From the NCBI GenBank assembly GCA_004124405.1, contig SCKP01000009.1, positions 1-45,997 of the forward strand: a stretch of 45,997 nucleotides of DNA. The letters run 5' to 3'. The DNA is from Fidelibacterota bacterium (GTDB lineage: Bacteria > Fidelibacterota > Marinisomatia > SCGC-AAA003-L08 > D37C17). A program made the position numbers and the translations under genes. The notes below the pieces were generated by a model. It ran no database searches and had not been told where the DNA came from. It saw only the letters and a program-made list of their open reading frames with translations. Position 1 is the stretch's first letter, and each line of letters begins with the position of its first letter. Of this stretch, positions 28,107-36,867 are shown piece by piece.

Positions 28107-29037
28107 GTTTTTTTTCAAGCGGCGATTTATGTACCATGCCAAAGCTAGTAAAGTTAAAAATACGAGGGGATGGAATAGCATAAGAAAACACACGATTTTC
28201 TTTTAAAAATTGTGAAAGCCCAATTTCCTTTATGAGAGCAAGTGGGACTTTTTTTCTATTTCCATTAATTGATCTTAAAATTGATGGAAGTTTTGGAGGG
28301 GTCCACCCCAAGGTTTTACCAAATAAATTCAACAACTGCAGGACCACATCTTCATCCCAATCCGGGTTAAATTGAAATTGTTTACTACTAATGTTAAGAT
28401 GTTTACTTCTCAATTTACTCTTTCCGGAAACCGCCTGCATTGATTGAAAAAGGGGGTACAAATATTCATCAATCTGTTTTTCGAAGGCTTTTGTGTTTAC
28501 TCCTTGAAATAACCAATTCCAGTTGTAATCGGGTAATAACTTTTGCCATTTTTTAGAATTTTCCGGGTACCATTGATACTTCAGCCAGGCAGCATCACTA
28601 TTGAGCACCAATAGACGATCCAACATCTCATGCTTAGTTTCTATATTATGCAGCCAAAGTAAATAAATCAGAGTTGAAAATGGAAATTTCCTTTGAAAAT
28701 CCCCCGCTGTTATCTCCGCCAGGATATTTGGGTTGCAGGAGGATTGGAATCCCGGCTGAATTTCACCGGAAATGGAAACTATATGTCCACCAATGGCTTT
28801 GCCCTGTTTGGGCAGGATGTTTAAATCCACCCAAATCAAATTCTGTTTTTCCTGAATTCCTTTTTCAGTAATCCAAATGGTATTGAGATCATAATACCCT
28901 TCCAGCTGCCAATTGAGATGGTGATGCAGAAAAGATGCACAGATTAATCCGTCATAATCTGCTGAAATAATCATGGAGAGATTCTTTTTCCTGAGCCAGG
29001 GGAATTGTGAAAACAATTCATTCTGCTGAAAAACCAT
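28099..29037 (-). CDS. Unrecognised protein with a DHH-like N-terminal motif, 312 aa
   Basis: I do not recognise the family. Near the N terminus SMIISADYDGLICASFLHHH resembles the first motif of DHH phosphoesterases (S-x-D-x-D-G). Later come LIWVDLNI, GGHIVS and a tryptophan-rich middle (WLKYQWYPENSKKWQKLLPD). There is no canonical DHH triad. It is cytosolic, without a signal or membrane segment. The gene is first in the operon with pabB and pabC, overlapping pabB by 8 bases and ending in TGA. A nucleotide or phosphate-ester hydrolase is possible, but this is a guess from one motif. Confidence 0.6.
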   Translation of the reverse strand: MVFQQNELFSQFPWLRKKNLSMIISADYDGLICASFLHHHLNWQLEGYYDLNTIWITEKGIQEKQNLIWVDLNILPKQGKAIGGHIVSISGEIQPGFQSSCNPNILAEITAGDFQRKFPFSTLIYLLWLHNIETKHEMLDRLLVLNSDAAWLKYQWYPENSKKWQKLLPDYNWNWLFQGVNTKAFEKQIDEYLYPLFQSMQAVSGKSKLRSKHLNISSKQFQFNPDWDEDVVLQLLNLFGKTLGWTPPKLPSILRSINGNRKKVPLALIKEIGLSQFLKENRVFSYAIPSPRIFNFTSFGMVHKSPLEKKHD

Positions 29038-29114
29038 AGGGAAAGATTAAGAGAATCCTGTTAAATTATTAGAAGTATTTTCACCAAATTAATTAATAAC
29101 CCAAAAGGAGTACC

Positions 29115-29810
29115 ATGAAAAAAATCATTCAATCGTTTTTACCCATTTTCATATTAAGCTCTCAGGTTTTTGCTATTGCAGGTTTTGGACTACAGGTGGG
29201 ACAAAATATGTTTAGTGTGAAAGAAAGTTCCCCCACAATAAATGTTCAATATGTAATATTAAAAAATGGAGCTTTTGAAAATCCTATTAGTGTTGGAGGT
29301 TATCTTTATTTGGATATAATTCCTGTTGTTGATTTAGAAGTAGATTTTAACTTTCAAGGGAGTAAATATGATATTAATTTTGAAAATGATTTAGGTAAAA
29401 TGCCAACTTTGCCGTTTGCTTGGGCTAGTGCAGATATTTTTTACACCGTAAGGAAAGAAATTATTGGTATTGGAATACCTTTTTTAGCAAAGGCAAAATT
29501 ATTTGCTGGCGGAGGTTATAATACACATATGTCAACTCCTCTTGCAAATGAAACAATGTTAACTAATTTATGTGGAGATTCAGGCATTGCAAATTGTGAT
29601 GTTACAAGTTTAGATAAAACTTTAGAGACATATATGACTAACAAAGATAATTATATTACATCTTCCGGCTTTCATCTGCAAGGTGGTCTTCAGTTTAAAA
29701 TTCTCATGATAGATTCCTTTTTATTTTATAGACATGTTATTGTAGATGATTTAATTCCTGGTGCTAAAGGATTTAGCAGTCTCAATCTGAGATTAGGAAT
29801 GGGTTTCTAA
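29115..29810 (+). CDS. Outer-membrane beta-barrel-like protein, 231 aa
   Basis: AAAGGAG is followed 5 bases later by the ATG, a strong start. The signal peptide is FLPIFILSSQVFA. The rest alternates polar and hydrophobic residues as in barrel strands (GGYLYLDIIPVVDLEVDFNF, LNLRLGMGF) and ends in aromatic Phe, typical for outer-membrane barrels. No family is recognised. It is divergent from the pab operon. Confidence 0.68.
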   Translation: MKKIIQSFLPIFILSSQVFAIAGFGLQVGQNMFSVKESSPTINVQYVILKNGAFENPISVGGYLYLDIIPVVDLEVDFNFQGSKYDINFENDLGKMPTLPFAWASADIFYTVRKEIIGIGIPFLAKAKLFAGGGYNTHMSTPLANETMLTNLCGDSGIANCDVTSLDKTLETYMTNKDNYITSSGFHLQGGLQFKILMIDSFLFYRHVIVDDLIPGAKGFSSLNLRLGMGF

Positions 29811-29933
29811 TAATTCTTTCGGAATATAAAAAACAGCGGATTTGTTAGAATTATCTATCTTTACTTGATACATCAGGTTACTTATTTATATTATGTTCTC
29901 TTCTTTATTAGTCTGTAAATTTTAATCAATACA

Positions 29934-30872
29934 ATGTTAAATAAATGGATCATATTATTTTTACTTGGGAGCCTTCCATTTGGACAGGATGTCATCGGTG
30001 ATGGACTGTATGAGGATGAACTGATTGATTTTCTCCAAGAAAATTACAAAACAAGTACCACTCTAGGCTATACGATGGCTAGAGATACTATGTATCTACG
30101 AATTGACCGTATAGATGGGCAAGTAAAAGGTATATACACTAATTATTCACTAACACTTCCTGATGGAGTAGACCCCAGTACTCACTTATATCAAAATGGT
30201 AGTAGTAATGGTATTAATTGTGAACATGTTTGGCCCCAGAGTCTGTATGAAGGCGGTGAACCCATTAAAAGTGATATGCATGCTCTCAGACCCTGTAAAA
30301 ATAATGTAAATACTTCTCGGGGAAATAAACCTTTTGGTGAAAACCCCGATTCTCAAACGGATACCTGGTTTTGGCTGAGCCAGAGTCAATCTTCCATTCC
30401 CACCAGTAATATTGATGAATACAGTGAGTCGGAAACTGCATACTTTGAACCTCGTGAAGATAGAAAGGGAGATATTGCCCGAACGATGTTTTACTTTTAT
30501 ACCATGTATTCAGAAATGGCAGATGATGATTTCTTTGAAGAGCAGAAAGAAGTCCTGAAAACCTGGCATGAACTGGATTCTGCGGACGAAGAAGAAATCA
30601 TACGTACCTGGCAGATTGCTTTCTACCAGCAGAATAAGCCTAATCCCTTTATCCTGGATGAAACCCTCATTGAGCGGGCCTATTTTTATGATGGAATTTT
30701 GATTGGGGATTTAAATGAAGATGGTTTATTAAATATTCTTGATCTTGTAATGCTTGTAAATATCATTTTGTATGATGAAAATGGAAGTCCAGCCGCCGAT
30801 GTGAATGGCGATGGCGCTTACAATGTGCTGGATGTAGTAATGCTGGCAAATATTATCTTATCCCAAAATTAG
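29934..30872 (+). CDS. Secreted endonuclease I-family nuclease with dockerin-like repeats
   Basis: The signal segment WIILFLLGSLPFG starts a protein of 312 residues. The EndA/NucM nuclease core is plain: NCEHVWPQSLY with the catalytic His, SDMHALRPCKNNVNTSRGNK, and ARTMFYFYTMY. Such enzymes cut DNA outside the cell and could feed phosphate and nucleosides. The last 60 residues hold two dockerin-like calcium-binding repeats (GDLNEDGLLNILDLVMLVNI, DVNGDGAYNVLDVVMLANII). No cohesin gene is seen nearby, so they may act in surface attachment or stability. Confidence 0.88.
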   Translation: MLNKWIILFLLGSLPFGQDVIGDGLYEDELIDFLQENYKTSTTLGYTMARDTMYLRIDRIDGQVKGIYTNYSLTLPDGVDPSTHLYQNGSSNGINCEHVWPQSLYEGGEPIKSDMHALRPCKNNVNTSRGNKPFGENPDSQTDTWFWLSQSQSSIPTSNIDEYSESETAYFEPREDRKGDIARTMFYFYTMYSEMADDDFFEEQKEVLKTWHELDSADEEEIIRTWQIAFYQQNKPNPFILDETLIERAYFYDGILIGDLNEDGLLNILDLVMLVNIILYDENGSPAADVNGDGAYNVLDVVMLANIILSQN

Positions 30873-30931
30873 TCCAACCAGTTTTACCCCAAATCACTTT
30901 AACTTAATCGCTCAAATTCAGGAGATATTCA

Positions 30932-31768
30932 ATGTATAAATACCTAAGCATGATCTTGGTAATAACACTAATTTCATGCAACAAGCCATACTCTAAAGAG
31001 AAAGAAGTTGTAGAAGAAGTTCCAAAACTAACCATTAGCGAACCGGTAGTGGGAGTAGAAGTTACCACTGAATCCGGATTGAAATATATTGACAACGTTT
31101 TGGGTACAGGCGATTTACCAAAAGCCGGGGATAAAGTCAAAGTCCATTATACAGGTACCCTGGAAGATGGTACAAAGTTTGACAGTTCACATGACCGAAA
31201 TAAACCCTTTGAATTTAGTTTGGGTCTCGGTCAAGTCATTAAGGGTTGGGATGAAGGGATTGCCACTATGAAACCCGGTGGAAAGAGAAAGCTGATTATT
31301 CCATCTGAATTGGGATATGGTGAGCGGGGATCCGGGAAATTAATTCCATCTGGAGCAACTCTAATTTTTGATGTAGAGCTTCTGGAAATTATTGTAGCAT
31401 TTGTAGATACCGATTTTTTATTACCCGGCAGGGAGGATAATACGGAATCAGGATTGCGAATGATTATCCATAAAGAGGGCAATGGAGAAAAACCTCGTGC
31501 CGGACAAACCGTTTCCGTTCATTATACTGGTTTATTAGAAACAGGTAAAAAGTTTGATAGCTCCCATGATCGTGGTAGACCATTTAAGTTTCCACTTGGT
31601 CAAGGGCGTGTGATAAAAGGGTGGGATGAAGCCATCGCACTCATGAGTAAAGGGGAAAAACGCACATTGGTAATTCCGCCCGAGCTTGGATATGGCAGCC
31701 AGGATAAGCGCAGAATCCCTCCCAATTCTACTCTCATATTTGAAGTTGAACTGGTTGATTTCCAATAA
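30932..31768 (+). CDS. Lipoprotein with two FKBP peptidyl-prolyl isomerase domains
   Basis: AGGAG lies 7 bases before the ATG. The lipoprotein signal ends at LISC. Two FKBP domains follow in tandem (about residues 45-155 and 165-277), each with VHYTG, a D-S-S-H-D-R motif, VIKGWDE and P-x-E-L-G-Y-G. They turn prolyl bonds in proteins of the periplasm or cell surface. Such double-domain forms may be chaperones for exported proteins. The stop overlaps the start of the thioredoxin-like gene as TAATG, so folding and thiol redox work are encoded together. Confidence 0.92.
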   Translation: MYKYLSMILVITLISCNKPYSKEKEVVEEVPKLTISEPVVGVEVTTESGLKYIDNVLGTGDLPKAGDKVKVHYTGTLEDGTKFDSSHDRNKPFEFSLGLGQVIKGWDEGIATMKPGGKRKLIIPSELGYGERGSGKLIPSGATLIFDVELLEIIVAFVDTDFLLPGREDNTESGLRMIIHKEGNGEKPRAGQTVSVHYTGLLETGKKFDSSHDRGRPFKFPLGQGRVIKGWDEAIALMSKGEKRTLVIPPELGYGSQDKRRIPPNSTLIFEVELVDFQ

Positions 31769-32826
31769 TGAATACACACCAAAGCAAATATTATTTATTA
31801 TCCGTTCTACTTTTTATGGGATGCCAAAGTTCGAGTTATAATTGGTATGGTGGTAATTTTGAAGAAGCCAAAACTGTAGTGGGTTCTAAATTAATACTAC
31901 TGGATTTTTACACCGAAACCTGACCAGCATGTGTTCAGCTGGATGCTGATACTTTTACAGATTCTCATGTGAAAGCATTTTCTGATGCAAATCTAATTAG
32001 TATAAAAATGGATGCAAATAAAGAGGAAGCCCGCAAAGTATTTGATGAGTATAAATGTAAAGGTGTTCCCCATTTACTATTTGTAGATAACAAAGGGAAT
32101 GAAGTTGACCGAATAATTGGTTATCTGCCGCCCAGTGAATATTTGGCACGAATTCAGGATATCAGAAACAACAAATATACCCTTAATGATTATTTGGCTC
32201 AGTACGAAAATGGGAATGCTAATGCAGAATTGATTGCGGGAATTGCCATGAAATATGAGGATAGGGGCGACTCTGATAATGCCAAGGAATTTTATAAAAT
32301 CCTCATTAAGGATTACCCGGATCCAACCTCAGAATATTATCAGCGGGGCACTTATTTTCTGGCAAGTGATGCCTTTAAAAATGGAATTCCGATGGCATTG
32401 AATGCCTATATCGTATCCTTCCCAGATTCTCCCTTTATTGAAGAAGCCTTTTATACCATGGCCTATCATTTTGCGGATAAAGAAATGAGGGAGGACGAAT
32501 TAAAAGTATATGCCCAAATGTTAAGTCATTTTCCAGATAATACTGGAATATTAAATTCCTATGCCTGGCGCATGGCAGAGATAGAAATAAACCTGGAAGA
32601 TGCTTTGGTAAAAGTAAAACGGGCAGTGAAATTATCAGAGGATGACCCCAATAGCCAGGCAAATATTATCGATACAGAAGCAGAAGTATTATGGAAACTC
32701 AAGCGGTTTGATGCCGCTATTGAAGCCATTGAAAGAGCCATCATAATTGATGGTGAGAATCAATATTTCAAGGATCAAAAAGAGAAATTTATTCAGTCCA
32801 AAAAAGAAACAGGTCAACCGGTATAA
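31768..32826 (+). CDS. Thioredoxin-like lipoprotein with TPR region; probable selenoprotein (in-frame TGA)
   Basis: The ATG at 31768 overlaps the FKBP stop. The reading gives a lipoprotein signal (YYLLSVLLFMGC), then LILLDFYTET-TGA-PACVQLDADTFTD: codon 52 (31921-31923) is TGA just where thioredoxins carry the first Cys of CxxC. Reading it as selenocysteine gives a UPAC redox site, followed by the cis-Pro motif CKGVPHLLFVDNKGNEVDRI. The frame stays open on both sides to 32826 (352 residues), with a TPR-like helical region from about 160. TGA is a normal stop elsewhere here (nrdJ, the gene at 28099), so this is not a changed code. A gene caller would start at 31969 and lose the signal and active site. 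A point error from TGC/TGT is the main alternative. Confidence 0.78.
31925..31948 (+). promoter_or_regulatory. Candidate SECIS-like hairpin just after the TGA codon
   Basis: CAGCAT (31925-31930) can pair with ATGCTG (31943-31948) around a 12-base loop starting one base after the TGA. Bacterial selenocysteine insertion needs a stem-loop close behind the codon, with G/U in the loop. The loop here is GU-rich, but the stem is shorter and nearer than in the best-studied cases. An alternative fold is CCAGC/GCTGG. Confidence 0.35.
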
Positions 32827-32838
32827 ATTTCATCCCCA

Positions 32839-33624
32839 TTATCCTTCTGGTCTTGTAAATTCTTCTATCTTTCTATCTGGGAGGGATAAGTAAATTTTAG
32901 AATTATCATCTACCGTAATTCCCAACGCTGAGTCGGGGATTTCATAGTAACTATTATCATATTCAAGTTTACTGCTTACAGTAAACAGGATATTATTATT
33001 TGTCCTATCTGTGCCTAATAACAGAAATTCCATTTTATCAGGGTCATAATCCAGGGCAAAGACACCACTATTATTTAAATGCTCCCAAATCACCACTGTA
33101 TCTTTTACAGTACTGAAATCATTATCCACAGTGAGATAGCGCCACCTGTAAAGGGTGGAATCATCCTTATGACGATAAAGAACCACCAGGTTGTTATCAG
33201 CCCAGGTTATTCCCCTGCCGCCCCAGTACATAAAAGTGGTGGTGGTATCAGCTGTATTTTCAGGAAAATAATCTGATTTAAACCAGAAAATGTCTCCCAC
33301 CGGAGAAATTTTTAAAATATAATCCGTATAGCGGGGTTGGAAATAGAGATTTATGCCGTCATTCGCCGAAGCCAGATATCCCTGCCCATTTAATTCTAAA
33401 TCAAACCGATTAACTGGAAATGAAGTAGAATCAATTTTATAAAGATTAATCTGTGGACCTGAATTGGTGGATAAATCCAAATTGGTGGTATAGAAATAGC
33501 CTTTGAGGTAGGTGATATCAGCGATGGGGTCTGTAGCTGTATGTTTGCTTGTATCCACTTCCAATCCATTTTGGCAGGACAGAATTAGAAGAGTTAATAA
33601 TACGGTTAACAATTGATTTTTCAT
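32839..33624 (-). CDS. Hypothetical lipoprotein, beta-propeller-like, 261 aa
   Basis: A lipoprotein signal with lipobox LILSC comes first. The rest is rich in beta strands and aspartate/tryptophan (GYFYTTNLDLS, MYWGGRGITWADNNLVVLYR, GVFALDYDPDKMEFLLLGTD), suggesting a partial propeller. I do not recognise a family and see no catalytic motif. The gene faces the thioredoxin gene, with 12 bases between the stops. Confidence 0.65.
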   Translation of the reverse strand: MKNQLLTVLLTLLILSCQNGLEVDTSKHTATDPIADITYLKGYFYTTNLDLSTNSGPQINLYKIDSTSFPVNRFDLELNGQGYLASANDGINLYFQPRYTDYILKISPVGDIFWFKSDYFPENTADTTTTFMYWGGRGITWADNNLVVLYRHKDDSTLYRWRYLTVDNDFSTVKDTVVIWEHLNNSGVFALDYDPDKMEFLLLGTDRTNNNILFTVSSKLEYDNSYYEIPDSALGITVDDNSKIYLSLPDRKIEEFTRPEG

Positions 33625-33663
33625 AAATACCCCCTGAGAATAAAGAAATAATTTACAGATATT

Positions 33664-34392
33664 TCAATTATTTTCATAAATAATCCGTATTCCATCCAGG
33701 GTGAGGTTTGGCAAATAATTATGTTCTGTTTTAAGATGAGGGGAAATCAATCCTCCAAATCCACCGGTGACAATTTTATTACAATCATCCCAATTCATTT
33801 CACCCATAATTCGTGTAAACATTCCATCTACCACATCAATGGCGCCCAGCATTATTCCGGACTGCAAGTTACTTTCGGTGCTTTTTCCCACCACTAATTC
33901 AGGTACTGCAAAAGCCGTCTCTTTTAAGAGGGCTGCCTTTTGGATGAGGTTATGAGCCGCCACTTCAATTCCGGGGGCAATAGCACCGCCGATGAAAGCA
34001 CCCTTTTCATCTACAACATCATAATTGGTGGCAGACCCAATATCCCCCACAATAGCAGGAGTTCCCACCAATATTTCAGCAGCAGCTACATTACAGATCC
34101 GGTCAACTCCCACATCCTTGGGAGTATCAACTAATAGTTTCACTCCAGAATTTTGGTAGGTGATGATATGTACGTCAATCTGAAATAAATTTTGGATGGA
34201 TTCAATATATACCTGCGTCAGATCAGGTACTACCGAACTGATGGCGGATTCAGTAATACCAAACTCCTTCAAAGTAAAAAACTGATTCCAGAAATCCAGG
34301 GTGGAGGGCAGCCTTAGGGTATGCACCCATTTTTTACCATCGTAAACACCGCAGGTGACATTGGTATTCCCAATATCTACAGCTAATATCAT
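33664..34392 (-). CDS. coaX: Type III pantothenate kinase
   Basis: The 242 residues show the CoaX motifs: AVDIGNTNVTCGVYDG at the N terminus (phosphate loop of the ASKHA fold), GVDRICNVAAA, and DIGSATNYDVV with GGAIAPGIEVAA. The enzyme phosphorylates pantothenate with ATP at the first step of coenzyme A synthesis. Its start overlaps the birA stop by one base. The birA-coaX pairing is common in bacteria. Confidence 0.94.
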   Translation of the reverse strand: MILAVDIGNTNVTCGVYDGKKWVHTLRLPSTLDFWNQFFTLKEFGITESAISSVVPDLTQVYIESIQNLFQIDVHIITYQNSGVKLLVDTPKDVGVDRICNVAAAEILVGTPAIVGDIGSATNYDVVDEKGAFIGGAIAPGIEVAAHNLIQKAALLKETAFAVPELVVGKSTESNLQSGIMLGAIDVVDGMFTRIMGEMNWDDCNKIVTGGFGGLISPHLKTEHNYLPNLTLDGIRIIYENN

Positions 34393-35153
34393 TATAAAAC
34401 CACCATCCCGCTGGGAAAGGTTTGAGTTTTCCCATTTATCTGAATTTCGGCATGCCCCAGTGATGATATCCCCTGAAATATCCCCTGCTGTTTTCCCCTT
34501 TCGGAGTGGAAAGAAACCTCCCTATCCTGATGAATACAGTGGTCAGTCCATAGAGGAATAATCGAATCTATTTGATTATCGTAGAGTGTTTCAAATTCAT
34601 TTAGAATTGCAGATAGAATCTGCTCCCTGCTATGATTCTGTCCGGAAAACATCGCCAGGGAAATGGCATTATCCCTGGGAGTATGGGGAATATCCTGAGC
34701 ATTTTCATTTATGTTCAACCCCACACCCACAACAACTCCAAGTCCATTTCCGGTTTGTTTGGATTCAATGAGGATGCCTCCCATTTTTTTGTCATTGAGC
34801 ATAATGTCATTGGGCCATTTCAATCCGGTTTGAATAGCAGTTGCAGCTGTAATTCCTTTTACGATACTAATTCCCGTCAATAGGGGGAGCAGTCCTATTT
34901 TTTCTAATTCTAATTCGGAGTGTAATATAAAAGAAAACGTGAGGCTTTTATCCGGAGTTGAATTCCATTTATTTTGCCGACGCCCTTTTCCACTGGTCTG
35001 ATTGTCTGTGAGGATAAGGGTGCCATCAGGGGTTCCATCTATAAAACACTGCCATGCAGCCTCATTGGTGGAATTTGTTTTAGGTTGATAATTGAACTCA
35101 CGACCCAAAAAGGTGGTGCGTAGATAATTTTGGTAAAGTTCTTTCGAGAACAT
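34392..35153 (-). CDS. birA: Biotin-[acetyl-CoA-carboxylase] ligase
   Basis: The 253-residue BirA lacks the DNA-binding N-terminal domain of the regulator form. It has the biotinyl-AMP loop SGKGRRQNKW, LKWPNDIMLNDKKMGGILIE and VVVGVGLNIN, and a C-terminal SH3-like domain (GKQQGIFQGISSLGHAEIQI). It attaches biotin to carboxylase carrier proteins. Its stop and the coaX start share one base. Confidence 0.93.
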   Translation of the reverse strand: MFSKELYQNYLRTTFLGREFNYQPKTNSTNEAAWQCFIDGTPDGTLILTDNQTSGKGRRQNKWNSTPDKSLTFSFILHSELELEKIGLLPLLTGISIVKGITAATAIQTGLKWPNDIMLNDKKMGGILIESKQTGNGLGVVVGVGLNINENAQDIPHTPRDNAISLAMFSGQNHSREQILSAILNEFETLYDNQIDSIIPLWTDHCIHQDREVSFHSERGKQQGIFQGISSLGHAEIQINGKTQTFPSGMVVL

Positions 35154-35162
35154 ATCTGAAAA

Positions 35163-35894
35163 TTATTTCTTTGACTGAGTCAGATACAGAAATGCGTCTG
35201 TCAAACCCCTATTGGTATAATTGATGAGACGCATATTTTCATCCACCAGAAAAATACAGGGCAATCCCGTTGGTTTTACCCAGGAATGCATAGTTCGGTA
35301 TTCATCCACCAAAATAGGTACATGGGGATCAGGGTATTTTTTATACCATTCATCTATATCTTCAAATGTGGCAGTTGTTTTTTGCTCTTCACCTTCAAAC
35401 ATGATATTTACCAATTGTACTTCACCATTTTCTATTAAGTCTCTTACAGGGAGGTAACGATCTTTCCACCATGGATTTTCCCGTATTTTCAAATCATTTG
35501 TAGTTAGCCAGGATGCAATGTCTTTGCAGGGGGAGCACCAGCCAGCAGATAATTCAATGAGGGTCATTTTTCCCTGATATGCAAAATCATATAAATCCAC
35601 ACTTTCACCAAATTGATCAATTGCTTCAAAGCGGGGAATTACCTCACCTACTTTGGGAACACAATAATTCCCCTTGGGGTGTGCCCTGCAATTTTGGTTA
35701 TAACAATCAGCATCGCTTAGACATTCACAGCCAGTGGGGCCCGGACAGGGCAGGTCAAACCCGGGATCTTCAATATCATCAATGCGTGGATTCACCGGCC
35801 ATCCTCCCGCATAAGTAAAAGCGGGAGTTTGTTTTTCTTCACTGAAAATAATGGTAGTTATTAATAATAATCCCACAAGTTTTAAAACTTTCAT
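35163..35894 (-). CDS. Exported TlpA-like thioredoxin-fold protein
   Basis: The start at 35894 (MKVLKLVGLLLITTIIFS) has AAGGA 8 bases upstream and gives a clean signal peptide, so I prefer it to the longer frame from 35912. A Cys-rich segment follows (CPGPTGCECLSDADCYNQNC), then a TlpA/AhpC-like domain with the active site GWCSPC and the cis-Pro motif TGLPCIFLVDE. It probably exchanges thiols in the periplasm, for example for cytochrome c or exported proteins. Unlike the gene at 31768, its active site is plain cysteine. Confidence 0.82.
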   Translation of the reverse strand: MKVLKLVGLLLITTIIFSEEKQTPAFTYAGGWPVNPRIDDIEDPGFDLPCPGPTGCECLSDADCYNQNCRAHPKGNYCVPKVGEVIPRFEAIDQFGESVDLYDFAYQGKMTLIELSAGWCSPCKDIASWLTTNDLKIRENPWWKDRYLPVRDLIENGEVQLVNIMFEGEEQKTTATFEDIDEWYKKYPDPHVPILVDEYRTMHSWVKPTGLPCIFLVDENMRLINYTNRGLTDAFLYLTQSKK

Positions 35895-35937
35895 GCTGGT
35901 TCCTTTTTTCATTCAATATGAATTAAATTAATAATTT

Positions 35938-36741
35938 TTAACCTAAATCTGTGCCGCATACTTTGCAGAATTTGGCATCATCTTCATGATTTTCATCGCT
36001 ACAGTTGGGACAGACCAAAGTATTGAATTTATGGGTTAAACTCGTATATTCTGCCGATACAATTCCAGCAGGGATGGCAAGGGTGGCGTAACCAATTATC
36101 ATTACCAGGGAGGCCAATGCCTGCCCTAATTCCGTTTGGGGTGAAATGTCGCCATAACCTACAGTGGTAATCGTAACTATTGCCCAGTAAATACTGCGGG
36201 GAATACTGGTAAATCCATTCGCTTCCCCCTCAATGAGATACATAACAGATCCGAAAATAGTGACTAAGACAATTATGGAAAACATAAAAACGATGATTTT
36301 GCGGCGGGAACCATAAACCGCTTTCATGAGCATATTGGTTTCCCCAATGTACATAATTAGTTTTAATATCCTGAATATTCTCAAAACCCGCAGGATGCGT
36401 ATGATACTGAGATAGCGGCTTGCTGGAAAAAAAATACTGATATAAGTTGGGATGATAGATAGAAGATCAATAATCCCGAAAAAACTGCGGATATACATCA
36501 CCGGCTTGCCTATGCAGTAAATCCGAAGGAAATATTCTATGGTAAAAAGCAGGGTGAAAAACCATTCCATGACATACAGGGTTTCACCATAGCGGATGTT
36601 ATAATATTGAACACTATCCAGCATAACCACAATCACACTGAAAAGAATACTCAAAATTAATAATAAGTCAAACCCCTTCCCGGCAGGAGTGTCCGATTCA
36701 AAAATGATTTCGTATATTTTATTTTTAAGAGAAGAATCCAT
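35938..36741 (-). CDS. Voltage-gated-type potassium channel with C-terminal zinc ribbon
   Basis: Six membrane segments are visible in 267 residues. The fourth, RYLSIIRILRVLRIFRILKL, has arginines every third position like a voltage sensor. The pore has the K+ selectivity filter TTVGYGD between the last two helices. A C-terminal tail carries four cysteines (CPNCSDENHEDDAKFCKVCG) in a zinc-ribbon pattern, also seen in some bacterial ion-transport proteins. It would let K+ through the inner membrane and may sense voltage. Confidence 0.9.
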   Translation of the reverse strand: MDSSLKNKIYEIIFESDTPAGKGFDLLLILSILFSVIVVMLDSVQYYNIRYGETLYVMEWFFTLLFTIEYFLRIYCIGKPVMYIRSFFGIIDLLSIIPTYISIFFPASRYLSIIRILRVLRIFRILKLIMYIGETNMLMKAVYGSRRKIIVFMFSIIVLVTIFGSVMYLIEGEANGFTSIPRSIYWAIVTITTVGYGDISPQTELGQALASLVMIIGYATLAIPAGIVSAEYTSLTHKFNTLVCPNCSDENHEDDAKFCKVCGTDLG

Positions 36742-36749
36742 TCTGAAAA

Positions 36750-36840
36750 GGGGCTAAAGCCCCGAGTTTTTGCTTAATTATAATCCCCGACCCAAAGGAC
36801 GGGGTAAGTATTTCATTGTTTCTATCATATTTATTAGCTC
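36750..36840. repeat. Dispersed hairpin repeat, copy 1
   Basis: Two hairpins, GGGGCTAAAGCCCC (36750-36763) and CCCCG-N10-CGGGG (36785-36804), are followed by a tail at 36821-36839 that matches 38567-38585 at 17 of 19 bases. The pattern resembles REP/MITE-type intergenic repeats. It fills the gap between the channel and the MBL-fold gene. Confidence 0.65.
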
Positions 36841-36867
36841 TTTCTCCATAATTTGGTTTGGATATAT

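Noticed and set aside
31969-32826. Thioredoxin-like gene starting at the ATG at 31969
   Set aside because: This start would remove the signal peptide and the active site and leave half a thioredoxin domain. The overlap of the upstream ATG with the FKBP stop supports the longer, TGA-containing gene.
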